A DNA stretch of 64,000 nucleotides, from assembly GCF_016522065.1 (NCBI RefSeq), contig NZ_JAEHFV010000004.1:124001-188000 (forward strand), written 5' to 3'. Each line of letters begins with the position of its first letter. Within the stretch, counting starts at the first letter, position 1. Of this stretch, positions 8,599-15,863 are shown piece after piece. This DNA comes from Flavobacterium agrisoli. Lineage in GTDB: Bacteria; Bacteroidota; Bacteroidia; Flavobacteriales; Flavobacteriaceae. The notes under the pieces were generated by a model, which saw only the letters and a list, made by a program, of their open reading frames with translations, searched no databases and was not told where the DNA came from. Made by a program: the position numbers and the translations under genes.

Positions 8599-9224
8599 AT
8601 AATTTCAAGTGTTTTTGCTTTGTTAACCAAGTCAACCAGATTGGTAACATTTAATTTAGTTAGTAAACGTAGCTTGTACGTACTAATTGTTTTTTCGTTT
8701 AGGTTTAAGATTTTTGAAATTTCGTTATTTTTCTTACCGTCACTTAAATAACGCAATACTTCTATTTCTCTATTTGAAAGCTTGCGGTATAAACGTTCGC
8801 TTTTGCTTTGTTTGGCAATAAGTGCCATGTTTTTACGAACATTTTCGTTAATAATAATTTTTCCTTCGTGAACTTTGATAATAGAATTTCCTAAAGTTTC
8901 CAGTTTTTCTGTTTTTTGAACATAACCTGCAACACCTGCTTTAATAGCATTTGGAGCATACATTTGCTCAGAAAGGTCACTGAAAATGATAATTTTTGTT
9001 TTAGGGAAGTTTTTTAATAAAGCTTTTACTTCAAAAATACTAGCTAAACCTTCTAGCTCTAAATCCAATAATAACACATCTACATCTTTAGTTTGAAGAA
9101 TGTCTCTTACCATTGAAAAATTGCCAACATTCGCCACAATAGAGATGTCATTGTGGTCTTTAAAATAGGATTTTACACCAAAGTGCGTCACAGGATGGTT
9201 GTCTGCTAAACATACTTTAATCAT
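8595..9224 (-). CDS. LuxR/NarL-family response regulator, orphan
   Basis: This 209-aa two-domain regulator has a receiver domain (about 1-120) and a LuxR-type helix-turn-helix (about 145-205: L-S-N-R-E-I-E-V-L-R-Y-L-S-D-G and N-E-K-T-I-S-T-Y). Likely receiver residues are Asp8, phospho-acceptor Asp54 (L-L-L-D-L-E), Ser82 and Lys104. Only one Asp sits at the usual acidic pair (A-D-N), which may weaken Mg binding. No histidine kinase is adjacent. Its stop codon shares bases with the dnaG stop on the other strand, and no terminator lies between them. Confidence 0.88.
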   Translation of the reverse strand: MIKVCLADNHPVTHFGVKSYFKDHNDISIVANVGNFSMVRDILQTKDVDVLLLDLELEGLASIFEVKALLKNFPKTKIIIFSDLSEQMYAPNAIKAGVAGYVQKTEKLETLGNSIIKVHEGKIIINENVRKNMALIAKQSKSERLYRKLSNREIEVLRYLSDGKKNNEISKILNLNEKTISTYKLRLLTKLNVTNLVDLVNKAKTLEII

Positions 9225-9315
9225 AATTTTACATTTTTAGAATTGTACTTGTTTTTGGAGCTGTAAAATTAATAAATAAATTCTGTAAATAAATGCTTAC
9301 CATTTAAATTAAGGA

Positions 9316-10122
9316 TTATTTTAACGTTTGAGGTAGTAAACAGACTGGTATAGGGTTCATTTTGTGTTGGTTAATGGTGTTTAAACGCTTGTAAATTTGA
9401 AAAACTTCTTGGTTTCTACCCGAAAAATCATCGGCAGTTTTACCTGCTTCATCTGCTAACATAGCCCATTCTAATTCTTCATAACTAGCGCCTAACTGGT
9501 CTTCATCGGTGCGGCTATCTCCAAATAAACCATCGGTAGGAGCTGCATTCAAAATAGAATCGGGAACTTTTAAATATTCAGCCAAAGCATATACATCCGA
9601 TTTCATTAAATCGGCAATCGGACTCAAATCTACACCACCGTCTCCGTATTTGGTATAAAAACCAACACCAAAATCTTCTACTTTATTTCCAGTTCCTGCA
9701 ACCAACAAACCATGTATGCCTGCTAAATAGTACAAAGAAGTCATTCGTAATCGCGCACGTGTGTTGGCAAGGGATAAATTTAATTTAATACTGTCTTCGT
9801 GATTTGGTACGCTCTCTTTAAAAGTGTCGAAGGTAGTAGTCAAATCAACTGCTATGCTGTTTACATTTGTAAATCTTTCTTTTAATTGTTTAATGTGTTC
9901 CTGCGCTCTAGAGACTTGATTTGGGGCTTGATGAATCGGCATTTCTACACATAAAACTTTTAAACCGGTTAAGGCACAAAGGCTGGAAGTTAGTGCCGAA
10001 TCAATTCCGCCCGAAACACCAATTACAAATCCGTTTACTTTTGCCTTTTCTGCATAATCTTTAAGCCATTGCACAATATAATTTGTTGCGTTTTTAGTTT
10101 GAATAGTACTTTTTTTAGCCAT
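9316..10122 (-). CDS. nadE: NAD(+) synthetase
   Basis: This enzyme makes NAD from deamido-NAD and ATP in the last step of NAD synthesis. The P-loop of the N-type ATP pyrophosphatase family is S37-G-G-I-D-S42. The motifs T-G-N-K-V-E-D, K-Y-G-D-G-G-V-D and D-E-D-Q-L-G follow. At 268 aa it lacks the glutaminase domain, so it is the short, ammonia-dependent form. It is divergent from gldB, and the 89-bp gap holds the gldB promoter. Confidence 0.95.
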   Translation of the reverse strand: MAKKSTIQTKNATNYIVQWLKDYAEKAKVNGFVIGVSGGIDSALTSSLCALTGLKVLCVEMPIHQAPNQVSRAQEHIKQLKERFTNVNSIAVDLTTTFDTFKESVPNHEDSIKLNLSLANTRARLRMTSLYYLAGIHGLLVAGTGNKVEDFGVGFYTKYGDGGVDLSPIADLMKSDVYALAEYLKVPDSILNAAPTDGLFGDSRTDEDQLGASYEELEWAMLADEAGKTADDFSGRNQEVFQIYKRLNTINQHKMNPIPVCLLPQTLK

Positions 10123-10151
10123 AATTGTTCATGTTTTAAACTACAGGGATG

Positions 10152-10180
10152 TATATTTGCAAAATCATTTTTAAAATGAT
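10152..10180 (+). promoter_or_regulatory. gldB -7 element and adjoining palindrome
   Basis: TAtaTTTG at 10152-10159 is a perfect -7 element for gldB. Four bases later comes a palindrome, ATCATTTT-T-AAAATGAT (10164-10180), which would sit across the transcription start. No clear TTG is at the right distance. The palindrome could be an operator or a chance AT-rich structure. Confidence 0.5.
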
Positions 10181-10211
10181 AAGCTGTCTTCACAAATTTA
10201 ATTAAAATAAA

Positions 10212-11168
10212 ATGAAATTATATCGGTTTACGATACTACTGTTAGTGTTTTTTTTCGCTTGTAATAAAAAAAGTGAAGCCGAAAAAACCATCGAAACTAT
10301 TCCGGTAACAATTAAGGTCGAACGTTTTGAGAAAGCTTTTTTTGAAGCGAAACCCGAAGATTTAGGGAAGATAAAAAAAGAATATCCCTTGTTTTTTCCT
10401 GCCAATACTGATGATAGTGTGTGGATTGAAAAAATGCAAAATCCGTTATGGCGCGAATTGTATCAAGAGGTGGAAAAAAAGTATAGTAATTTTGATCCTG
10501 TTCAAAAAGAATTTGAATCTTTGTTTCAGCACATCAAATATTATTTTCCAAAAACCAAAACACCCAAAATTGTTACGGTTATTGCCGAAATGGATTATAA
10601 TGATAACGTTATTTATGCTGATAGTGTAGTGGTGGTGGCGCTGGAATTGTATTTGGGTAAAGAGCATAAGTTTTACCAATTCCCGGAATACATCAAACGT
10701 AATTTTGAAGAAAAACAAATGATCCCTGATGCTGTATCAAGTTTTGCCGCAAGCCAAATAAAACCGGTCAGCGATAAAACACTTTTAGCACAAATGATTT
10801 ATTTTGGCAAAGAATTATACTTAAAAGATTTGCTGTTGCCTGAATACCAAGATAACGAAAAGATAGGATATACACCAGAACAATTAACGTGGTGTCAAGA
10901 AAATGAAGGCTACATGTGGCATTATTTTCTAGAAAAAGAAATGTTGTACGAGGACGACCCGAAACTTAAAACGCGCTTTATTTCGCCAGCACCTTTCTCG
11001 AAATTTTATCTTGAAGTAGATAACGAATCTCCAGGTCGTGTTGGAACTTGGATTGGTTGGCAAATTGTGCGTTCCTACATGAAAAATAATGATGTTTCAT
11101 TAACGCAATTGTTGCAAACAAGCGAGCGCGAAATTTTTGAAAAGTCAAAATATAAACCTAAGAAATAA
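10212..11168 (+). CDS. gldB: Gliding motility lipoprotein GldB
   Basis: This cell-envelope lipoprotein is needed for flavobacterial gliding in F. johnsoniae. The signal peptide ends in a lipobox F-F-A-C at Cys17. The 318-aa mature part has the GldB features E-R-F-E-K-A-F-F, N-P-L-W-R-E-L-Y and, near the end, P-G-R-V-G-T-W-I-G-W-Q-I-V-R-S-Y-M. gldC begins 7 nt after its stop, so the two form an operon; nadE lies divergently upstream. The biochemical role of GldB is not known. A -7 element at 10152 gives a leader of roughly 45 nt. Confidence 0.94.
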   Translation: MKLYRFTILLLVFFFACNKKSEAEKTIETIPVTIKVERFEKAFFEAKPEDLGKIKKEYPLFFPANTDDSVWIEKMQNPLWRELYQEVEKKYSNFDPVQKEFESLFQHIKYYFPKTKTPKIVTVIAEMDYNDNVIYADSVVVVALELYLGKEHKFYQFPEYIKRNFEEKQMIPDAVSSFAASQIKPVSDKTLLAQMIYFGKELYLKDLLLPEYQDNEKIGYTPEQLTWCQENEGYMWHYFLEKEMLYEDDPKLKTRFISPAPFSKFYLEVDNESPGRVGTWIGWQIVRSYMKNNDVSLTQLLQTSEREIFEKSKYKPKK

Positions 11169-11175
11169 TTGATAT

Positions 11176-11499
11176 ATGAAATCAGAAATTAAATTCAATA
11201 TAGAATTAGATGAAAACCGCGTTCCCGAAAAATTGTCTTGGACTGCAAATGATGGAGGTGTAGAGAATGAGGAAGCTAAAGCCATTATGCTTTCTATTTG
11301 GGACAGCAAAGCCAAGGAAAGTATGCGTATTGACTTGTGGACCAAGGATATGCCAGTTGATGAAATGAAAATCTTTTTTCATCAAACGTTAGTCGCAATG
11401 TCGGATACTTTTAAAAGAGCTACAGATGACGAAAAAATGGCCGATACTATGAAAGATTTCTGCGATTATTTTGCAGAAAAATTAGATCTAGTTAAGTAG
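11176..11499 (+). CDS. gldC: Gliding motility protein GldC
   Basis: This 107-aa soluble protein follows gldB by 7 nt. It begins M-K-S-E-I-K-F-N-I-E-L-D and contains the conserved W-T-A-N-D-G-G and A-M-L-S-I-W-D segments of GldC. No signal peptide or membrane helix is seen, so it should be cytoplasmic. In F. johnsoniae gldC is reported as helpful but not fully essential for gliding. Its molecular activity is unknown. Confidence 0.93.
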   Translation: MKSEIKFNIELDENRVPEKLSWTANDGGVENEEAKAIMLSIWDSKAKESMRIDLWTKDMPVDEMKIFFHQTLVAMSDTFKRATDDEKMADTMKDFCDYFAEKLDLVK

Positions 11500-11625
11500 T
11501 TTTCAGGTTATTCTATTTTTAATAAACCAGTAAAAGAAGTATTTGCAATCTTTTTTTATTGGTTTTGTTTTTTGTAAGTTGCAATCCCAAAAACGAAATT
11601 CTCCAAAACTTAAAAATAACCTGCT

Positions 11626-12306
11626 TTGATATTTCCTTTTATTATTAGTTTGTTAGGGCTCTTTTTCTTGTTAGTAAATAGTCTCCGTTTTTTTCGAACA
11701 AAAAAAAATAAAGGGGAATTGTATCTTATTCTTACCATTTATTTGGCGCTTCTTTTTGTAGAAGAATTATGTTGTAATGTGATTGGTTTTATAAAACCGG
11801 GAGGAAACTTTTTTTTGTCGCACTACTATTTTATAGTACAGTTCGTTATATTGAGTTTTTTCTTTTTCAAACTTTTTTCAAGTCGTGTTCTCAAGAGACT
11901 GATAATGCTTATAGGGGTAATTGTTTTATTTTTGTTAGTTATTCAATATGCGAATGATCCTGAACTTTATTGGCGATTTAATTTAGTAGAAGTCGGTTTA
12001 ACATCCATTCCACTTATTTTATATGCCTTGATTTTTTTAATTCAGAATCTACAGAAAAGTACACACACTTATTTTTATTTCTGTAACGGACTAATTGTTT
12101 ATTTAACCTCTAGCGCTTGTATTTTTTTAACAGGAAATAGTGATTCGGTGCTTTTTACGGAACCCTTTGTGTTGGACTTTTGGTTTTTTAATTCGCTTTT
12201 TTACATCTTATATCAGTTTTTAATTTATAAAGAGTGGAAATTTCTTAACTCTCATTTTGAGAGTACCGAAACAGATTATGCTGATAAAGTTACGGTTGTA
12301 GAATAA
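11626..12306 (+). CDS. Polytopic membrane protein, function unknown
   Basis: This 226-aa protein has about six or seven hydrophobic helices spread along its length and short loops. The start is a TTG at 11626; the in-frame stop at 11617 leaves no other choice upstream. It is reminiscent of the putative sensor-like 7TM segments of Bacteroidota, but no family motif is clear. It is convergent with engB and shares a bidirectional terminator. It has no clear operon link to gldC, 126 bp upstream. Confidence 0.6.
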   Translation: MIFPFIISLLGLFFLLVNSLRFFRTKKNKGELYLILTIYLALLFVEELCCNVIGFIKPGGNFFLSHYYFIVQFVILSFFFFKLFSSRVLKRLIMLIGVIVLFLLVIQYANDPELYWRFNLVEVGLTSIPLILYALIFLIQNLQKSTHTYFYFCNGLIVYLTSSACIFLTGNSDSVLFTEPFVLDFWFFNSLFYILYQFLIYKEWKFLNSHFESTETDYADKVTVVE

Positions 12307-12344
12307 AAAAAGTCCAAAAAGGAAATGCTTTTTGGACTTTTTTT
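12305..12344. terminator. Bidirectional terminator between membrane protein gene and engB
   Basis: A near-perfect hairpin: A7-GTCCAAAAAG (12305-12321) pairs with CTTTTTGGAC-T7 (12328-12344), with loop GAAATG. It lies between convergent genes and has A- and T-runs on both flanks. Confidence 0.88.
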
Positions 12345-12360
12345 TGAGTTTATCTTTTAT

Positions 12361-12981
12361 TTAAAACTGATTATTATTTTTAAAAACCTCTTGGTTGATT
12401 TCGTCTATGTAGTGTAAAACCTCTTCTCTTCCTGTTCCTTCAGTAGCCGAGGTAATAAAGTAAGGCGGCATTTCTGCCCAATTGTTAGCATACATTTCTT
12501 TTTTGTAAGCGGCAATATGAGAGTCGATTTTAGTTTTGCCAATTTTGTCGGCTTTGGTAAAAATGATACAAAACGGAATTTCGCTTTCGCCCATATATGA
12601 CATAAATTCGATGTCGATTTTTTGCGCTTCGTGGCGAATGTCTATCAAAACAAAAGCGCAAACCAATTGTTCTCTTGTTTCAAAATAATCGGTTATGAAT
12701 TTTTGAAAGATGTTTTTTGTCTTCTTTGATACTTTTGCATAACCATAACCTGGCAAATCGACTAAAAACCAATTGCTGTTTATTTTGAAATGATTGATTA
12801 GTTGTGTTTTTCCTGGTCTACTAGAAGTTTTGGCTAAACTTTTATGATTGGTAATCATGTTGATTAATGAAGATTTACCAACATTTGATCGACCAATAAA
12901 AGCATATTCTGGAATAATGTCCTTTGGGCATTTGGCAACCTCAGAGTTGCTTATTATAAATTCGGCGGTATTTATTTTCAT
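12361..12981 (-). CDS. engB: Ribosome biogenesis GTPase EngB/YsxC
   Basis: This 206-aa GTPase of the TrmE-Era-EngA-EngB group assists late assembly of the large ribosomal subunit. G1 is G30-R-S-N-V-G-K-S37, G2 lies in the R-P-G-K-T-Q region, G3 is D75-L-P-G78, G4 is T-K-A-D, and the G5-like S-A-T is near the C-terminus. It is 42 nt downstream of the alpha/beta hydrolase gene and is probably co-transcribed with it. Confidence 0.95.
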   Translation of the reverse strand: MKINTAEFIISNSEVAKCPKDIIPEYAFIGRSNVGKSSLINMITNHKSLAKTSSRPGKTQLINHFKINSNWFLVDLPGYGYAKVSKKTKNIFQKFITDYFETREQLVCAFVLIDIRHEAQKIDIEFMSYMGESEIPFCIIFTKADKIGKTKIDSHIAAYKKEMYANNWAEMPPYFITSATEGTGREEVLHYIDEINQEVFKNNNQF

Positions 12982-13023
12982 AATTCAGTTGTCTAAAACC
13001 CCTAAACAGCTAAAGGATTTATT

Positions 13024-13788
13024 TTACAAATTGACTTTTATAAGCCATTTTTCTAAAACTTCATTAAACTCATCGGGGTGTTCCATCATAGCAGCGTGAC
13101 CACATTTGTCAATCCAATACAAACTCGAATTGGGTAGCAATTGATTGAATTCTTCCGCAACGCTGGGTGGTGTTACGTTGTCGTTTTTACCCCAAATGAT
13201 ACAGGTTTCTGTTGTCATTTTTGGTAAATCTTTTGCCATGTTATGACGAATAGCACTTTTAGCAATCGTTAATGTTTTTAGCAATTTAATACGATCGTTG
13301 ACCGTTGCAAATACTTCGTCAATAATTTCGGGAGTGGCAATTTTTGGGTCATAAAAAACATCCTCAGCTTTCTGTCTGATGTATTCATAATCGCCCCTGC
13401 GAGGGTAGCTATCGCCCATCGCACTTTCGTAAAGTCCAGAACTTCCTGTTATTACGAGCCCGGCTACTTTTTCGGGGTATAATTTGGTGTGGTATAAAGC
13501 AATATGGCCTCCTAACGAGTTGCCAAGTAAAATGACCTTATCATATCCTTTAAAATTGATAAAGTCTTTTACATATTTCGCAAAGCTTTTTACGTTGGTT
13601 TTTAATAAACTTTGGGTGTAAATGGGTAAATCAGGAATGACTACTTTGTAACCTTTGGTCGGGAAATATTGAGCCACTCCATCAAAGTTGCTTAGCCCTC
13701 CCATTAAACCGTGCAGAACGACAATCGGAGTTCCTTCTCCAGCTTCAAAATAGCCATATTTGCCTTCTTTTTTGTAGTGTTTATCCAT
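13024..13788 (-). CDS. Alpha/beta-fold hydrolase
   Basis: This 254-aa cytosolic hydrolase has the oxyanion motif H-G-L-M-G-G, the nucleophile elbow G-N-S91-L-G-G, an acid in W-G-K-N-D-N, and the catalytic His231 in D-K-C-G-H. No signal peptide is present. The fold is certain but the substrate (ester, lactone or other) is not. It is the first gene of a likely two-gene unit with engB, and a TATATTTG -7 element lies just upstream on the minus strand. Confidence 0.85.
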   Translation of the reverse strand: MDKHYKKEGKYGYFEAGEGTPIVVLHGLMGGLSNFDGVAQYFPTKGYKVVIPDLPIYTQSLLKTNVKSFAKYVKDFINFKGYDKVILLGNSLGGHIALYHTKLYPEKVAGLVITGSSGLYESAMGDSYPRRGDYEYIRQKAEDVFYDPKIATPEIIDEVFATVNDRIKLLKTLTIAKSAIRHNMAKDLPKMTTETCIIWGKNDNVTPPSVAEEFNQLLPNSSLYWIDKCGHAAMMEHPDEFNEVLEKWLIKVNL

Positions 13789-14063
13789 GTATGTTTAACC
13801 AAATTCAATTTTGACAAATATAGGGTTTAATAGATTAAAATGAATTTTTCAAAAACATTTTTAATCAGTTAATTTTTTACTATTTAATAATTAGCTAGAA
13901 ATCAAGGCATATTTGTTTGAATTTGTTTTAGCAATTACTTTCAATTTTACAAAATAACCTAGTGGGTTTTTACTTTTTTAATACTTGTAAACATATTCTC
14001 ATAATTATTTTGCAATTCTCCTAATGTTTTGATTGTCCATAAATTAAGCCTTTAGCGCTAAAA
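13789..14063. other. Divergent intergenic region upstream of the dcw cluster
   Basis: This AT-rich spacer separates the hydrolase from mraZ. On the minus strand it holds the -7 element TATATTTG (13822 down to 13815) for the hydrolase. Between about 13850 and 14060 I see no gene, RNA or clear repeat. The mraZ operator and promoter begin at 14064. Confidence 0.6.
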
Positions 14064-14110
14064 GTGGTTAAACTTATCAACAATGTGGTAGAATGTGGTA
14101 AAATGTGGTA
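14064..14110 (+). promoter_or_regulatory. Probable MraZ operator: four GTGGT boxes
   Basis: Three tandem copies of AATGTGGTA(G/A) have their GTGGTA cores at 14085, 14095 and 14105, an exact 10-bp period. A fourth core, GTGGTT, lies at 14064, which is 21 bp (two turns) further up. In other bacteria MraZ binds direct repeats of TGGGN/GTGG-type boxes at about one-turn spacing in front of its own gene. These boxes end 10 bp before the -7 element, so they cover the -33 region and fit repression of the dcw promoter. Confidence 0.75.
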
Positions 14111-14120
14111 AAATTTTTTA

Positions 14121-14128
14121 TATTTTTG
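14121..14128 (+). promoter_or_regulatory. -7 element of the mraZ/dcw promoter
   Basis: TAttTTTG is a perfect TAnnTTTG match located 26 bp before the mraZ GTG start. No TTG is seen at the right distance; the MraZ boxes fill that position. Confidence 0.7.
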
Positions 14129-14153
14129 TTCTATAACAAATCAAAACTTTTTT

Positions 14154-14627
14154 GTGGATACAATTGTAGGAACATACGAGTGTAAAGTCGATGCTAAAGG
14201 GCGTCTGATGATACCTGCGCCCTTAAAAAAGCAATTGTCAAACTCACTTCAAGATGGATTTGTTTTAAAACGTTCGGTTTTTCAGAGCTGTTTGGAGTTG
14301 TATCCGATGAGCGAATGGAATTTGATGATGGCAAAAATTAATAAGCTGAATCGTTTCGTGAAAAAGAACAATGATTTTATCCGAAGATTTACTGCTGGTG
14401 TTAAGATTGTAGAAATTGATGCTTTAGGACGATTGCTGATTCCGAAAGATTTAATGGCTTTTTCGAGTATTTCAAAAGAGGTTGTTTTTTCATCGGCGGT
14501 AAACATAGTGGAGATTTGGGATAAAGATTTGTATGAGCAATCAATAAGTGGCGAAGATATGGATTTTGCCGATTTAGCCGAAGAGGTAATGGGGAATTTA
14601 AATGACGACGAAAATGGAATATCATAA
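14154..14627 (+). CDS. mraZ: Transcriptional regulator MraZ
   Basis: This 157-aa regulator has two SpoVT-AbrB-like DNA-binding halves, each with the family signature. The first is at about 5-50 (T-Y-E-C-K-V-D-A-K-G-R-L-M-I-P). The second is at about 80-125 (V-E-I-D-A-L-G-R-L-L-I-P-K). It normally forms a ring and represses its own operon. The start is GTG at 14154, since no ATG gives the full first domain. It is first in the division and cell-wall cluster, and four GTGGT boxes lie upstream. Confidence 0.94.
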   Translation: MDTIVGTYECKVDAKGRLMIPAPLKKQLSNSLQDGFVLKRSVFQSCLELYPMSEWNLMMAKINKLNRFVKKNNDFIRRFTAGVKIVEIDALGRLLIPKDLMAFSSISKEVVFSSAVNIVEIWDKDLYEQSISGEDMDFADLAEEVMGNLNDDENGIS

Positions 14628-15510
14628 CTCGGTTTTATTACATCCAACGGTAGATGGTCTAAATATTAAACCTGATGGGGTTTATGTTGATGTGACATTT
14701 GGTGGTGGTGGGCATTCGAGAGAAATTTTGAAACGATTGGGACCGAATGGAAAATTGTTTGCTTTTGATCAAGATGAAGATGCTTTAGCGAATACCATTG
14801 AGGATAGTCGTTTTACTTTAATAAATGAGAATTTCAGATTTATCAAGCGTTTTTTGCGTTTTCACGGCGTAAAGTCAGTTGATGGAATTTTAGCTGATTT
14901 GGGGGTTTCTTCACATCAGTTTGACGTTGCAGAAAGAGGGTTTTCTACCCGTTTTGAAGCTGATTTGGATATGCGAATGAGTCAGAAAAACGAACTGAAT
15001 GCCAATCGAGTGGTTAATGAATATGATGAGTTAGAATTAAGACGTGTGTTTTTGGATTATGGCGAATTAAAAAATGCGCCTGCAATTGCTAGGGTTTTGG
15101 TTGAAGCGCGTAATCAAGAGCCTATTAAAAATTCGGAACGTTTTAAAGTAGTCTTGTCTCGTTTTTTGCCAGGTCACAAAAGCAATAAAATTTTGGCGCA
15201 AATGTATCAGGCTATTCGAATTGAAGTGAATCAGGAAATGGATGTGTTGAAGGAATTTTTGGAGCAATCTCTAGAGATTTTGAAACCCGAAGGACGACTA
15301 AGTATTATGTCGTATCATTCCTTGGAGGATCGTTTGGTAAAACGCTTCATGAAAAACGGCATGTTTGAAGGGGAGCCTGAGCGTGATTTTTTTGGAAATT
15401 ATTCAGTGCCCTTTAAAACCATTGGAAAATTGATTGTGCCTGATGAAGAAGAAATCAAACAAAACAACCGTGCTAGGAGTGCAAAATTAAGAATAGCCGA
15501 AAAAAAATAA
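14602..15510 (+). CDS. rsmH: 16S rRNA (cytosine-1402-N4)-methyltransferase RsmH
   Basis: This SAM-dependent enzyme methylates N4 of C1402 in the 16S rRNA P-site. Motif I is V-D-V-T-F-G-G-G-G-H-S, and the R-A-R-S-A-K-L-R C-terminal signature is present. The 302-aa length is usual. The start at 14602 overlaps mraZ by 26 nt; an ATG four codons later (14614) is also possible. It is the second gene of the dcw operon. Confidence 0.95.
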   Translation: MTTKMEYHNSVLLHPTVDGLNIKPDGVYVDVTFGGGGHSREILKRLGPNGKLFAFDQDEDALANTIEDSRFTLINENFRFIKRFLRFHGVKSVDGILADLGVSSHQFDVAERGFSTRFEADLDMRMSQKNELNANRVVNEYDELELRRVFLDYGELKNAPAIARVLVEARNQEPIKNSERFKVVLSRFLPGHKSNKILAQMYQAIRIEVNQEMDVLKEFLEQSLEILKPEGRLSIMSYHSLEDRLVKRFMKNGMFEGEPERDFFGNYSVPFKTIGKLIVPDEEEIKQNNRARSAKLRIAEKK

Positions 15511-15515
15511 GGGAG

Positions 15516-15863
15516 ATGAAAAATGGTGTTTTTGATATTTTAAAAGCAAGATTTTTAATAAATGATGATGCAGTTAAAAATTGGCGGTTTATTGTTTTTG
15601 TAATTCTGTTGGCTATTATAATGATTGGAAATACACAACGATACGAGCAAAAGGTGTTTGAAATTGCAAAACTTAATGGCGAAGTAAAAGAATTGCGTTC
15701 TGAGTTTGTAGACCGACGTTCGGAATTGATGAAGTTAAAAATGGAATCAACGGTTTCGGCTAAAATGATTGAAAAACAAATTTATCCGTCAACCGTTCCG
15801 CCGATAAAAATTAAAGTAAAAAAAGAAAAAGAAAAGGGATTTTTTAAAAAAATATGGCAGTAG
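15516..15863 (+). CDS. ftsL: FtsL-like cell division protein
   Basis: This 115-aa bitopic protein has a short cytoplasmic N-terminus, one membrane helix (about 25-41) and a coiled coil (about 45-85, with an E-L-R-S-E-F type heptad pattern), ending in a Lys-rich tail. Sequence likeness to enterobacterial FtsL is weak. The topology, size and place between rsmH and ftsI match the Bacteroidota FtsL type. It starts 5 nt after rsmH and overlaps ftsI by 10 nt. FtsL recruits and activates the FtsWI septal synthase. Confidence 0.82.
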   Translation: MKNGVFDILKARFLINDDAVKNWRFIVFVILLAIIMIGNTQRYEQKVFEIAKLNGEVKELRSEFVDRRSELMKLKMESTVSAKMIEKQIYPSTVPPIKIKVKKEKEKGFFKKIWQ

